Below are positions 37,840-46,921 of a stretch of DNA of 64,000 bases, piece after piece (position 1 is the stretch's first letter; each line of letters begins with the position of its first letter). A model generated the notes under the pieces. That model did no database searches. It was not told where the DNA came from and was given only the letters and a program-made list of their open reading frames with translations. The translations under genes were made by a program, and so were the position numbers. Source of the DNA: Shuttleworthella satelles DSM 14600 (lineage in GTDB: Bacteria; Bacillota; Clostridia; Lachnospirales; Lachnospiraceae); assembly GCF_000160115.1 (NCBI RefSeq), contig NZ_GG665866.1, positions 682,001 to 746,000 on the forward strand, given 5' to 3'.

Positions 37840-37969
37840 AGGTCCACCTCCTTTTTCTCTTAGATTCGTGATAATGGAATGTCCGCAAGGCACGGATCCC
37901 ATTGTCTGCTTTCCCGAAAAAATCTTCTGTGAGTTCTCACATCCTCTTTTCTTTTCGTTTCACAGGTAT

Positions 37970-38011
37970 GTTATAACACCAAAATTAGCACTCGTCAAGT
38001 GCGAGTGCTAA
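37970..38011 (-). promoter_or_regulatory. CIRCE operator and clpB promoter
   Basis: TTAGCACTC, nine bases, GAGTGCTAA (37985-38011) is a perfect CIRCE element, the HrcA site. On the minus strand the -35 TTGACG (37993-37998) lies inside it and the -10 TATAAC (37970-37975) follows at 17 bp, so bound HrcA would block RNA polymerase directly. Confidence 0.95.
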
Positions 38012-38029
38012 CAATTTTTATCTTTCTTT

Positions 38030-38264
38030 TTCTTCCCCCATTTTTCGTTTTTTGTTTTCTTTTTCCCCTTGCAGCCGCCCCTTTCCCTGAGATTTTTTCT
38101 TCCTTCTCTCTTGATTCCCTTAATTCCCCCTCTAATCCGTTCTGACTCTCTTTGATTCTCCTCAATTCTTCTTAATCCGTCTTAGTTCCTAATCCGTCTT
38201 AGTTCCCCTAATCCGTCCTGATTCTCCCTAATTCTTCTTAATTCTCAATCCGTCTTAATCCCCA
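38030..38264. repeat. Pyrimidine-rich low-complexity tract with degenerate 10-20 bp units
   Basis: The plus strand is almost all C and T for the first 100 bp, then carries repeated words such as TAATCCGTCTTAGTTCC, TAATCCGTC and TAATTCTTCTTAA. It separates the metallohydrolase stop from the clpB promoter and holds no gene. Confidence 0.8.
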
Positions 38265-39179
38265 TTAATCCAGATACTCCATCTTCTTCTCTACCTGGAT
38301 CTGGGGGTCTACCAGGCTCTCAAAGCGATCGGCGCAGGAGGCGTCTCCGATCACACTCCCATAGTGACTCGGGATGACAATATCGGGTGCGATGGCATTG
38401 GCCAATTCCGCCGCCTGCTCAGGGTCACAGGTATATTTACCCCCGCATGGAATCAGGGCGATATCGCAGACCACGGACTTGGCCTCAGCCGTCGCGTCCG
38501 TGTCCCCGGCGATATAGACCTTCTTCTTCCCGTCATCGATCAGATACCCCAGCCAGCCCTTTTCTCTCGGGTGAAAATCTCTTCCGATCGTATATGCCAA
38601 AATGCCGGCGATCCCTATCCCCTCCCAGTCCATCTCCTGGCCCGGCCTCAGATAACGGGTCTTCCCCCGCAGATCCGCCCTTTCCACTGAGATCATCTCT
38701 TCCATGCTCTCCGGAAAGACATAGCGCGTTTCCTCTGTCGCCAGCTTGTCGATATCCTCCGGGGAGTAGTGATCATAGTGCTCATGGGTGATCAGAATCA
38801 GATCCGCGTCGTGAGAAGCCTCCCTGATCTGATAGGGATCCAGATAGACTACTTTGCCGCAGACTTCCATCCGAACAGCCGCGTGTGTGATCAGACGGAT
38901 GTTGGAGCTGTCCGTGAGGTCACCGGTGAATCCCATCTCTTCAAGGAGTTCGACCGCCTTTTCCCTGGCCTCCTCGGCCACGAAAATACTGACAGGGTGG
39001 AAATCCCCTGCCCCCATGTAAATCCCCATCAGCTGATTGGCTCCGTCCTCGTGCTTGTAGGCGCATATTCCCTGGCTCTTTAAGGCGGCAATAACCCGGT
39101 CCGCCTCAAATTCGTTCGTGAGAGTCAAAAGGCAGACTCCGATTCCATCCTCTTTGTGCTCACGCCCAAAAATACTCAT
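38265..39179 (-). CDS. Metallo-beta-lactamase-fold hydrolase with N-terminal DUF2007-like domain
   Basis: A 304-residue two-domain protein. Residues about 13-85 (CLLTLTNEFEADRVIAALKS ... VSIFVAEEAREKAVELL) look like the DUF2007 'putative signal transducing' domain; residues about 93-304 are an MBL fold with HEHYDH, AGDTDATAE and PSHYGS, close to the UlaG-like/YtkL branch of metal-dependent hydrolases. The MBL half has the metal ligands and should be active, substrate unknown. The fusion is uncommon in my knowledge and suggests that the first domain binds a regulator or substrate. Confidence 0.82.
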   Translation of the reverse strand: MSIFGREHKEDGIGVCLLTLTNEFEADRVIAALKSQGICAYKHEDGANQLMGIYMGAGDFHPVSIFVAEEAREKAVELLEEMGFTGDLTDSSNIRLITHAAVRMEVCGKVVYLDPYQIREASHDADLILITHEHYDHYSPEDIDKLATEETRYVFPESMEEMISVERADLRGKTRYLRPGQEMDWEGIGIAGILAYTIGRDFHPREKGWLGYLIDDGKKKVYIAGDTDATAEAKSVVCDIALIPCGGKYTCDPEQAAELANAIAPDIVIPSHYGSVIGDASCADRFESLVDPQIQVEKKMEYLD

Positions 39180-39300
39180 ATCCTTTCCTTCCCCTCATCG
39201 TTTTCATGACCACAGGGCATCAGCAACGCTTACAGCCTGCGGCCCATGTCAACTGCATGTCAACAAAATGCCTGCTCAGCAAGGCCCCCTTCGAACCGGT

Positions 39301-40140
39301 TTAATGCAACAGCGCAAAATAGAGAATCACCGCGAATCCCAGCACAATACGGTACATGCCGAAGGGCTTAAAATCGTGCTTGCGGATGTAGTCCATCAGG
39401 AAGCGGATGATCACAAGGGATACAAAGAAGGCGACAAGCATTCCCGTCAAAAGAATGGCCGCTTCCATGCCGCTGAAGTAAGCTCCCCCGACCAAATACT
39501 TGACAATCTTCAGAAGGCTGGCCCCCAGCATCACCGGAATCGCCAGAATAAAGGTGAATTCCGCGGCGATCTTGCGGGAGACGCCAATGGAGAGGGCGCC
39601 GACGATGGTTGCTCCGGATCTGGATGTTCCCGGGAAGACAGCTGCCAGAAGCTGAAAGATCCCGATGATCAGGGCATCCTTCATGGTCAGCTCTTCCAGG
39701 CTTGTCACAAGAGGCTGTCTGTCGGCATTTCTCTTCTCCACCAAAAGGAAGACAAGGCCGACTAAAATCAGCATGATTGCAACCACCCACCAGTTGTAGA
39801 GATGCTCATCTAACCAGTCGTCCAGGACAAGCCCCACGACAGCCGCCGGAATACAGGCCGCTATGACCTTGATCCAGAGGGCAATGGTCTTGCGGCTGAC
39901 ATAGTGCCTTCCCGTTTTTTTCGACCTTCGAACCGGCCAGATCGTCTTCCAATAGAGGAGGATGACCGCAAGAATAGCGCCGAACTGAATAACAACCAGA
40001 AACATCTTCCAGAATTCATTCGAGACATCCAGCTTGACGAATTCATTCAGCAGAATCATGTGACCTGTGGAGGATACCGGGAGCCACTCTGTTACTCCCT
40101 CCACAATGCCAAAGAGAATGGCCTTGAGAATCTGAAACAT
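39301..40140 (-). CDS. uppP: Undecaprenyl-diphosphatase (UppP/BacA)
   Basis: The 279-residue membrane enzyme recycles the lipid carrier of cell-wall synthesis and gives bacitracin tolerance. Signature loops EGVTEWLPVSSTGHM (about 14-28) and PGTSRSGATIVGAL are intact, with eight hydrophobic segments. The ATG has an AGGAGGAG site. Confidence 0.96.
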   Translation of the reverse strand: MFQILKAILFGIVEGVTEWLPVSSTGHMILLNEFVKLDVSNEFWKMFLVVIQFGAILAVILLYWKTIWPVRRSKKTGRHYVSRKTIALWIKVIAACIPAAVVGLVLDDWLDEHLYNWWVVAIMLILVGLVFLLVEKRNADRQPLVTSLEELTMKDALIIGIFQLLAAVFPGTSRSGATIVGALSIGVSRKIAAEFTFILAIPVMLGASLLKIVKYLVGGAYFSGMEAAILLTGMLVAFFVSLVIIRFLMDYIRKHDFKPFGMYRIVLGFAVILYFALLH

Positions 40141-40266
40141 ACACTCCTCCTCTTCCTGATAGCTTGCTTAACTTTCCTGTCTCCCTATGTAAACCTGTTT
40201 CCTATATAAATTCGTTGCGTTCAATAGCTGCCTGTATTTTCGCTCCATCCCGTTCGGGACCATTCT

Positions 40267-41523
40267 TCACGGGGCAGTGCTGTCCGCTTCCAAAGGTTCC
40301 CCGGTCGAATCAAGCACCTTTGTCGTGGAATCTTCCGGAGGAATGGCCCTGGCATGCTCCTGGCCCTCTCCCCGGCCGGATTCCGCGTCTCTTCTCTCGC
40401 GAAAATGCCTCAGCCGAACCAGGATCGACTCCCGATAGACAAAATCGGAAATCGCCGCAAAGGGAATTGCCAAAAGAATTCCGATCACGCCGAAGGCCTT
40501 GCCTCCCACGATAATGCAGATCAAAATCCAAATGCCCGCCACTCCTAAGGTGTTGCCAAAGAGACGGGGCTTAATCACGTATCCGTCGATGGTCTGCAGG
40601 ATAATCGTAAAGATCAGGAACCAGAGGGCATGCCAGGGATTGATCAGAAGCAGGATCAGAGATCCGATGGCCCCGCCCAGAATCGGCCCGAAGGTCGGAG
40701 CCAGATTCGTCACGCCGACGACAAGAGATAGAAGCACGGCATAGGGCATCTGCATGATCATCATAAAGATGAAGTTGGCAAACGCGACGATCAGGCCGTC
40801 TAAGATCGTACCTCCAATATAGCGGATCAGGATCCGATCCGACCTCTTGGCAAAATCTCTCAGCTCCCGGTAACGCTGCCGACTCAGAAGCAGGCCCATC
40901 AGCTGGCGCAGGCCTCCCATCCACCGCTCCATGTCCATCAGAAAATAGATGGCCATGATAATACCGATCACCCAGTCGAAGACGCCGACGCCGATATTGG
41001 TGACAAAATGCAGAAGCTGACTGGGCTGACTGGGAAGAAGATTGGTCAGGCCGTCCAGACCTTCCTTGATCATGTCTGACAGATTACTGACATCACGCCC
41101 GTTTTGCCTTAAGGCATCCACAGCCAGAGCAATCAGCTTCTGCAGACTTGCGATGTAATCCCCCGCGTTCTGAAGGAAGCGCACCACAGACCCGATCAAT
41201 TGCGGAATCAGGGCAATCATTAAAAGCACGATCAGAAGCAATACCACAAGTATGGTTGCCGTCACCGAGAAGACATGCCGGGTCTTGGGCCTGAAATGCT
41301 TCATCCGCGAGAAGACCTTCCGCTCAAATACGTTGACCAGCGGATGCAGTACGTAGGCAATCACAAGTCCCAGAAGGACGGGACGGGTGACCGCGGCGAC
41401 GGTACTGATCGCCCCCGCAAGCACATTGAGATGAGACAGGGCCAGGTAAATGAGGATTGCTGTCCCTAATCCCAGGGCAATCTGCACCCAGGTCTGTTTG
41501 TAAAAGTTTTTACTGATTTTCAT
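40267..41523 (-). CDS. AI-2E family transporter
   Basis: A 418-residue protein with two N-terminal hydrophobic segments, a periplasmic-type helical stretch (about 125-180) and a C-terminal bundle, the PF01594 layout; GVTNLAPTFGPILGGAIGSL is the typical conserved segment. Family members export AI-2, sodium/protons or other ions; the name does not prove a signalling role. The last 45 residues are charged and low-complexity. It starts 17 bp after the PIN-like gene, so they are probably co-transcribed. Confidence 0.88.
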   Translation of the reverse strand: MKISKNFYKQTWVQIALGLGTAILIYLALSHLNVLAGAISTVAAVTRPVLLGLVIAYVLHPLVNVFERKVFSRMKHFRPKTRHVFSVTATILVVLLLIVLLMIALIPQLIGSVVRFLQNAGDYIASLQKLIALAVDALRQNGRDVSNLSDMIKEGLDGLTNLLPSQPSQLLHFVTNIGVGVFDWVIGIIMAIYFLMDMERWMGGLRQLMGLLLSRQRYRELRDFAKRSDRILIRYIGGTILDGLIVAFANFIFMMIMQMPYAVLLSLVVGVTNLAPTFGPILGGAIGSLILLLINPWHALWFLIFTIILQTIDGYVIKPRLFGNTLGVAGIWILICIIVGGKAFGVIGILLAIPFAAISDFVYRESILVRLRHFRERRDAESGRGEGQEHARAIPPEDSTTKVLDSTGEPLEADSTAP

Positions 41524-41539
41524 CCTTCAACCACTCGAT

Positions 41540-42754
41540 TCATGACTTCAGCATAGACTGGATCACCCTGAGATTCCCCTTAAAAAGCTTATAGTATGCT
41601 GTACCCTGCTCATCATCAAAACGCTTGACAAATTCCCTGTGAAGGTCCGCAAGATGGTCTGCGTCCGCCTGACGCAGGAGCTTGCAGATCTCGGGGCGGT
41701 CCGTCTGCGGCAGCTCATTCACCCGCAGAAAGATTTCCACATAGTTTCGCAGCCTGCCGTTTGCATTGGCCAGATATGCCCTGTCCGCTTCCGTCTTCCA
41801 ATCCGCCTGATTCTGGAGCTGCTCAAAGACCCGATTGCCCGGATTTTCTCCCAGGAGATGATTGAGACTCTGGCGAAAATCCGCCTCTTTTGAAATCGGA
41901 ATGGATTTGCTCAGCCCCCTGACTGCCTGAAGCTCTCTTGCACCCGGCAGTGAGCTCCCGGCCTCTTTTTCTCCTTTTGACGAGGCCAGCTGCTGAGGTC
42001 TGTCCTTGGTCCCGGCCCCGGCAGGGGCCTGACCTCTTCCTGCCTTTGATCCCGCCCGTGCGGGGGTCCGGCTTGTCCCTGTCCTTGATTTCGTCCGCCC
42101 CGAATCCTGACCTGGCCCGGTCTTTGATCCCGTCCGCGCAAAGCTCTGATCTGAACCGGATCTCTCCTTTCCCTGCACACTTTTTCTGGTTTGCGCAGAA
42201 GTTTGATCCGACCCGGCCCTCGATCTGGTCCGACCAGGGGCCTGACCTGACGGCTCCGCAGATCGTGTCTCACTTCTCTTTTCCGCCGCAGGCCCTTGCG
42301 TCCTGACTGCCTGATCCTGACCGGTCACCTTCTTAAAGATCTTTAAAACGACGCTCTCCTTCGCGACCGGCTGAGGACTCGCCTTTTTCTCCATCTTCGT
42401 CTGTATCGGCTGGCGCTTGATCTGGATCCCTCTCTCCTGCCAAAAACAGGAGACCGGATCATAGCCCTTGTCATTGGAAATAATCACATAGTGACAATCC
42501 CTCTTAGAAGCGATCATGTAGCCCAGATAAGAGACCAGTTGAAAATCAAGGGCATTGGTTCCCTTATGACATCCGATCGCCTCAAACTCACATCCCTTGG
42601 CCGCAAAATCCGCCATGCGCTCCCAGGACAATTTGGGACTGTTGTCTGTATAGAAGGCCACAACCTTATCTCTGGGTTGGATCTCCGCGATCGCGTCCAC
42701 CCAGATTTCATTCACATTTTCTGTATCGACCAGGTATACGGTCTGTGTTTTCAT
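41540..42754 (-). CDS. PIN/NYN-like domain protein with long repetitive linker
   Basis: A 404-residue protein in three parts. Residues 1-115 resemble a PIN/NYN nuclease fold with acidic positions in YLVDTENVNE (D10, E12), NALDFQLVSYLG (D70) and IISNDKGYDPV (D95, D99). Residues about 145-260 are a basic, low-complexity linker of R, S, G, T and Q with loosely repeated units such as RTRSRAGSDQ and RTGSKTGPGQ. Residues 290-404 form a helical C-terminal domain I do not recognise. The first domain suggests RNA cleavage or binding, while the linker suggests nucleic-acid contact. ATG chosen after a TTG at 42757; the ribosome site is weak. Confidence 0.75.
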   Translation of the reverse strand: MKTQTVYLVDTENVNEIWVDAIAEIQPRDKVVAFYTDNSPKLSWERMADFAAKGCEFEAIGCHKGTNALDFQLVSYLGYMIASKRDCHYVIISNDKGYDPVSCFWQERGIQIKRQPIQTKMEKKASPQPVAKESVVLKIFKKVTGQDQAVRTQGPAAEKRSETRSAEPSGQAPGRTRSRAGSDQTSAQTRKSVQGKERSGSDQSFARTGSKTGPGQDSGRTKSRTGTSRTPARAGSKAGRGQAPAGAGTKDRPQQLASSKGEKEAGSSLPGARELQAVRGLSKSIPISKEADFRQSLNHLLGENPGNRVFEQLQNQADWKTEADRAYLANANGRLRNYVEIFLRVNELPQTDRPEICKLLRQADADHLADLHREFVKRFDDEQGTAYYKLFKGNLRVIQSMLKS

Positions 42755-42939
42755 CAATATTCAAGTACCTTTCCGGAATTATTCTCACTGTTAAAACGCG
42801 TCCGAACACATAAATCGGCTTTATTTTAACACAAATACTTCCCATAAAAATACGCAAAGGCCAACCGCCATCTCTCTCGCCCCGCACTTCCATAAAAATC
42901 CCGAAATACAGCTGCGGTCTGCGGCAGTCAGCCTGATAA

Positions 42940-44907
42940 TTATTTCTTATCGCGAGCGCGGCGGATCAGGACGCCCCATATCAATCCCCCGGCCAGAAGC
43001 GCCCCGAAAGCGCCTCCAAGAATCAGATATTGACCGGTCGGCAGCGTCTTTTTCAACCCTGCCTTTCCCTGTAATCCCCGGCCCAAAAACGCATCCTCTT
43101 TCTTCAAATCCGATTGTCCGGCGGCTGACATCAGACCATCTGTATTGGCCTCTTCCTTTCCTGCCAGATCATCCGCCCGCTGCCCCTTTTCTTCTCCCTC
43201 TTTTCCCTTCCCGCGTGTCAGATCCGTCAGTCTCTCCAGGATATTCTTTTTCCCCACATGAATGCCGCGATAGACCCTCTCACTTCGATTGCCCGCCGCG
43301 TCTTCTGCCTCCAATCGGATTTCCTCATAGCTTCCTCTCGCAAGGTCTAAGAAATAGCGATTTCCCTCAATCCGCAGGGGGACCTCATTCTTATCTAGGA
43401 AACAGCGAACCTTTCTGACCTCCTGATTATCCCGGATCACAAGCTCCACTGTGTATTGATCCAAATCCACGCGGAGTCCGTCCTCCAGGGACAAGGCATA
43501 AATTACCGGTTTCGTCCGATCCAGGCGAAAGCGCAAGCCCTCCTTTTCTCCGAATCGGCCCTGGTTACCCGAAACGTCTCTGGTCATCACCTCTATTTCA
43601 TAGAGCCCGTCCGTCTCAAACAGATTCCTGGGAATCCGGTAAATATGCCTCCAGAATCCGTTCTCGTCCTGATCCGAATCCAGCCGGTAGTCCTCCGGCC
43701 GCAGGAGACGGCTGATCCCATCCTGCCGCAGAAGCAGTCTGGGAAATCCTGTCTCCATCGCGTCAAGATTATCCTCGCGGAGCAAAAAATCCGGGAGATG
43801 GCGAAGAGTCTGATCAAAGAGCTCTCTTGCGTCCCCCTCCAGCTCAAAGGCGGATCCCCGCTGATTGACCAGAAAGCTGCGGGTCAAATGACTCCGGTTT
43901 CCCGCCGCATCTCTTGCACTGACTTCGATGGAATATCTTCCATCTTCTGAAAAAATATGCTCCGGAAAGAGGAGTTCTCCCTCTGACGTCTGTTGAACCT
44001 CCCGGCTCAGATCGCTTCTTTTCTCCCTGGTCTGGCGCACCAGGCGCAGCCGCGTGGCCCTGGGGTCAGGATGTGCGTCCTCCACCCGAATTCTTCCGCT
44101 GACTTTTCCCCGATGGCTTCCCTCGGACAGGCCTTCCAGCTGGAAGGTCGGTTTGGTCTGATCAATGATAAAGGTCTCTGAGACCAGCCGGCTCTCATGC
44201 CCTGCCAGATCTCTTCCCGTCAGCTCCAGCCGGTGGCGTCCATCCCCGCTCACCCGGATTTTCCCTCTGCTTTCCTCTCCCTCTCCTTTCCACTCGACAG
44301 GTAATGGTTTTTTATCTAAAGTCACTTCCAGGTGTTCCCGGTCAAGATTAGCGTCCCTTGCAAGAAGATGAAATTCAACCGGTCCGGCATAGATTGCCTT
44401 TTTCTCTCCCCGGAGACTGACCGCAAGCTCCGGCTCACGGAAGTCCAGTTCATACTCCTCTTTTTTGAGAATCTTCTGTCCCGTAATCAACTCAATCTCT
44501 GCTGCCAGACGAACACGATCTTCTTCCCCGGCACCCTCGATCTCAATCTCACTGTCTCCCTTATAAACAGATCCCTCTTCGCTCTCCTCCCTGTCAAACC
44601 GCGCAAGCTCCCCCTTCTTGATCTCAAGTCCCTCTCCCGATTCCTGTCCCTCTTTCTGTCTTCCCGTCAGAGACTGAAGACTCCAGGAAATCCTTCGGAT
44701 GGGGATCTGCTCGCTCTTAACCTCGAGCTTCACATGAAATTTTTCTGCATAGATTTTTCTGCCGTCCGCAAGCTGCACTGCTTCCACCTCAGGACTCATC
44801 CGCAGATCTACCATGCGGTTTAAGGCCCCCTCCTCAATCGGAAAGGGAATCATTGGCCTTCCCATTGAAAGCACTGTCACAAGCCCCAGTATCAACATCT
44901 TTCTCAT
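42940..44907 (-). CDS. Membrane-anchored surface protein with repeated Ig-like domains
   Basis: A 655-residue protein with a short hydrophobic N-terminus (signal peptide or anchor) and a C-terminal transmembrane helix near 622-648 (YLILGGAFGALLAGGLIWGV) followed by RRARDKK. Between them are about four beta-sandwich repeats ending in motifs such as RDLAGHESRL, RDAAGNRSHL, RDVSGNQGRF and EDAAGNRSER, the pattern of bacterial Ig-like domains, each followed by a DQTKPTF-like linker. A K/E/G-rich stalk precedes the anchor. The ATG overlaps the kinase stop (ATGA), so it is made together with the kinase and could be its extracellular partner or substrate. Confidence 0.8.
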   Translation of the reverse strand: MRKMLILGLVTVLSMGRPMIPFPIEEGALNRMVDLRMSPEVEAVQLADGRKIYAEKFHVKLEVKSEQIPIRRISWSLQSLTGRQKEGQESGEGLEIKKGELARFDREESEEGSVYKGDSEIEIEGAGEEDRVRLAAEIELITGQKILKKEEYELDFREPELAVSLRGEKKAIYAGPVEFHLLARDANLDREHLEVTLDKKPLPVEWKGEGEESRGKIRVSGDGRHRLELTGRDLAGHESRLVSETFIIDQTKPTFQLEGLSEGSHRGKVSGRIRVEDAHPDPRATRLRLVRQTREKRSDLSREVQQTSEGELLFPEHIFSEDGRYSIEVSARDAAGNRSHLTRSFLVNQRGSAFELEGDARELFDQTLRHLPDFLLREDNLDAMETGFPRLLLRQDGISRLLRPEDYRLDSDQDENGFWRHIYRIPRNLFETDGLYEIEVMTRDVSGNQGRFGEKEGLRFRLDRTKPVIYALSLEDGLRVDLDQYTVELVIRDNQEVRKVRCFLDKNEVPLRIEGNRYFLDLARGSYEEIRLEAEDAAGNRSERVYRGIHVGKKNILERLTDLTRGKGKEGEEKGQRADDLAGKEEANTDGLMSAAGQSDLKKEDAFLGRGLQGKAGLKKTLPTGQYLILGGAFGALLAGGLIWGVLIRRARDKK

Positions 44908-46604
44908 ATCTTTCCCCCTCTTTCTCTCTCAAGCAAGTCCAGCACCTGTCTGCTGTCCTCAAGCACCTTTGTCACAAATGGATTCCCTGACCTCATGGCT
45001 CGAATGTTCTCGGCCAGGCGGCCCAATACCTGCTCATATTCCTCTTCTGACACCCCGTCCTCCAGGAAATGCCCTCTCTGACGGTAGAGGCTCTCTAAGA
45101 CCTCCTGCCTCCCCCGGGCTCGAATCAGGTCATTCTCCGCCTTATCCAGGCTGTTCTCGTATTCCTTCAGCCGAAGAAAATGCGCCCGATACAAGCCCTT
45201 CTCCCTCCCCTCACGGGTCCACTTCGCGATCTCACGATGGAAATGGATCAGAGCCAGGTGTTCTTCCAGATCCTTCTTCACCTCCCCCCTGCTCTCCCGA
45301 AGATCAGGCAAGGACGCACCCTGCCGTTCTGCTCTGTTTTCATATTTCCCCTCTCCCTGCGCAGGTTGATCCCTGCTCTCGCGCAGGGCCTCTTCTCCCT
45401 GCACATGCTGATCTCCGCTCCTGCGCAAGGCCTCCTCTCCCCTCTCAAGCCACTCTCCGGCTGCCTGCATCCGGGCCTCCTGCCCGATTTGGTCCCCAGA
45501 TGCATCTATCCCGTAGTAATACCAGTAGAGCTTCCCCAACTGCAGACAGATCGCGGCGTAAGTCAGAGGCTCTTCTCTGGCGAGTCTCTTTGAAGGTTCG
45601 CTTGCCAGAAGCTCCAGTAAGTCCTTTTCCTCTTCCTGGCTGAAAACCAGGTCTTCCTTATCCTGGCGAAGCATTGTCTCCAGCCTTGCTCCCATACTTT
45701 TCGTCTGATTTTGACTTGTTTTGTCGCCTCTCCACAGAGCAGACAGAACTGTAAAAACACACAGAAACGTCAACAGCAGGATTCCCGCGGGCAAAAGAAA
45801 AGTCCTCCTCTTAACGCGTCCTTGGCCCGAAGGCAGATTTCCTGTCGCGGATAATTTTGTCAGCGCGGCTTCCAGTTCTCCTGCCGTCTGAAAGCGATCC
45901 TCCGGTCTCTTCTTGCAGCAGCTCTCAATCACTTGCCTCAGCCCATCTCTTCGACTGCCCTTATCATCGGGCAGATAGTCAAACATCTCCTTCAGGCAGA
46001 CACCCAGGGCATAGAGATCACTGCGCTCATCAAAGCTGCCTTCAAATTGTTCCGGCGCCGCGTAGGCCGGACTTCCCAGAGAAGACTCTTGATCCGGCAG
46101 ACCTGAAAGAGATGTCAGCGTTCCAAAATCAATCAGCTTTAACCTGCCATTCGGACAGATCATCACATTGGCTGGCTTTAAATCCCGATAAATCAGGGGA
46201 GGCTTCCTCCCGTGCAAATAGATTAAAATACGCGTCAGCTCTATTCCCCAGTCAAGCAGCTGATCCGCCGACAGTCCCCCGGGCCGGATCTGATCCATAT
46301 AAGATCTCAGTGACTGTCCCTCCACAAGCTCCATTACAAGGCAGACGGTATCCGCCCCCTCCAACAGATCTACAAGATGCGGCAGACAAGGGTGATCCAA
46401 GTCCCGCAGAGCCATCAGTTCTCCGTAGCCTGACTGCAAACGGTTCTTGGGAATGCACTTGATCGCCCTTTGGATTCCTATATTCTCCTGGATTGCCAGA
46501 TAAACCCGGGAGCCTGCGCCACGACCAAGCTCCCTCATGATGCGATATTTCGATGCGAGAAGGGCACCCTCTGCCAGAAAGGCGGGAGAAATCGATGTGT
46601 TCAT
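44904..46604 (-). CDS. Membrane Ser/Thr protein kinase
   Basis: A 566-residue protein. Kinase domain 19-250: Gly loop GRGAGS (27-32), lysine in AIKCIPK (K49), catalytic loop YRDLKPANVM (139-148), DFG at 159-161, APEQ. The HRD histidine is Tyr. A transmembrane helix lies at about 268-290. The C-terminal 275 residues, probably outside the cell, contain no PASTA repeats, but helical charged stretches and two copies of a 17-residue unit (EEALR.S.DQ..QG). It differs from the PASTA kinases of cell-wall control. The ATG has no clear ribosome site. Coupled to the Ig-like gene downstream. Confidence 0.87.
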   Translation of the reverse strand: MNTSISPAFLAEGALLASKYRIMRELGRGAGSRVYLAIQENIGIQRAIKCIPKNRLQSGYGELMALRDLDHPCLPHLVDLLEGADTVCLVMELVEGQSLRSYMDQIRPGGLSADQLLDWGIELTRILIYLHGRKPPLIYRDLKPANVMICPNGRLKLIDFGTLTSLSGLPDQESSLGSPAYAAPEQFEGSFDERSDLYALGVCLKEMFDYLPDDKGSRRDGLRQVIESCCKKRPEDRFQTAGELEAALTKLSATGNLPSGQGRVKRRTFLLPAGILLLTFLCVFTVLSALWRGDKTSQNQTKSMGARLETMLRQDKEDLVFSQEEEKDLLELLASEPSKRLAREEPLTYAAICLQLGKLYWYYYGIDASGDQIGQEARMQAAGEWLERGEEALRRSGDQHVQGEEALRESRDQPAQGEGKYENRAERQGASLPDLRESRGEVKKDLEEHLALIHFHREIAKWTREGREKGLYRAHFLRLKEYENSLDKAENDLIRARGRQEVLESLYRQRGHFLEDGVSEEEYEQVLGRLAENIRAMRSGNPFVTKVLEDSRQVLDLLERERGGKI

Positions 46605-46887
46605 AGATAATATCGTTACGAAATGAAAAAATTGAAAAACAGATGTGCCTTACATACGAATTGCGTAAAGAGACAGTTATGTGCAGCAAGAAAAAAATAA
46701 GAAGATACAGTACTTTTTCTCTGTACTTTTATCAAAGTATAGTCTTCCCCCTTTCCTTCTTCCATTGGCAGAAGTCACAGGATTTACGACAAATCTTCTA
46801 CACGCCCGTCTATATACAAGTTTTCCTGCAAACGCAATCCCACAGAATCCATGCATCCGAATGCATATTTCGTAAGAATACCATAAA
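46605..46887. other. Intergenic, AT-rich
   Basis: No gene seen. It should contain the kinase promoter: a TATTAT box lies at the end near the start codon but with no good -35 box. A short repeat AGTACTTTTTCTCTGTACTTTT is present near 46708-46730. Base composition drops clearly below that of the surroundings and stays low to about 48 kb. Confidence 0.45.
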
Positions 46888-46916
46888 GGCCGCCCATTCA
46901 TATGAATGAAGCGGCC
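46888..46916 (-). terminator. Hairpin after the YcxB-like gene
   Basis: GGCCGC pairs with GCGGCC and an inner CATTCATATGAATG is self-complementary. On the minus strand only TTTATGG follows, so it is a weak terminator or a mRNA-end hairpin. It begins 5 bp past the stop codon. Confidence 0.6.
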
Positions 46917-46921
46917 AGGAA

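Noticed and set aside
46700-46760. AT-rich repeats considered as an insertion-sequence end
   Set aside because: No matching inverted end, no target duplication and no transposase nearby.
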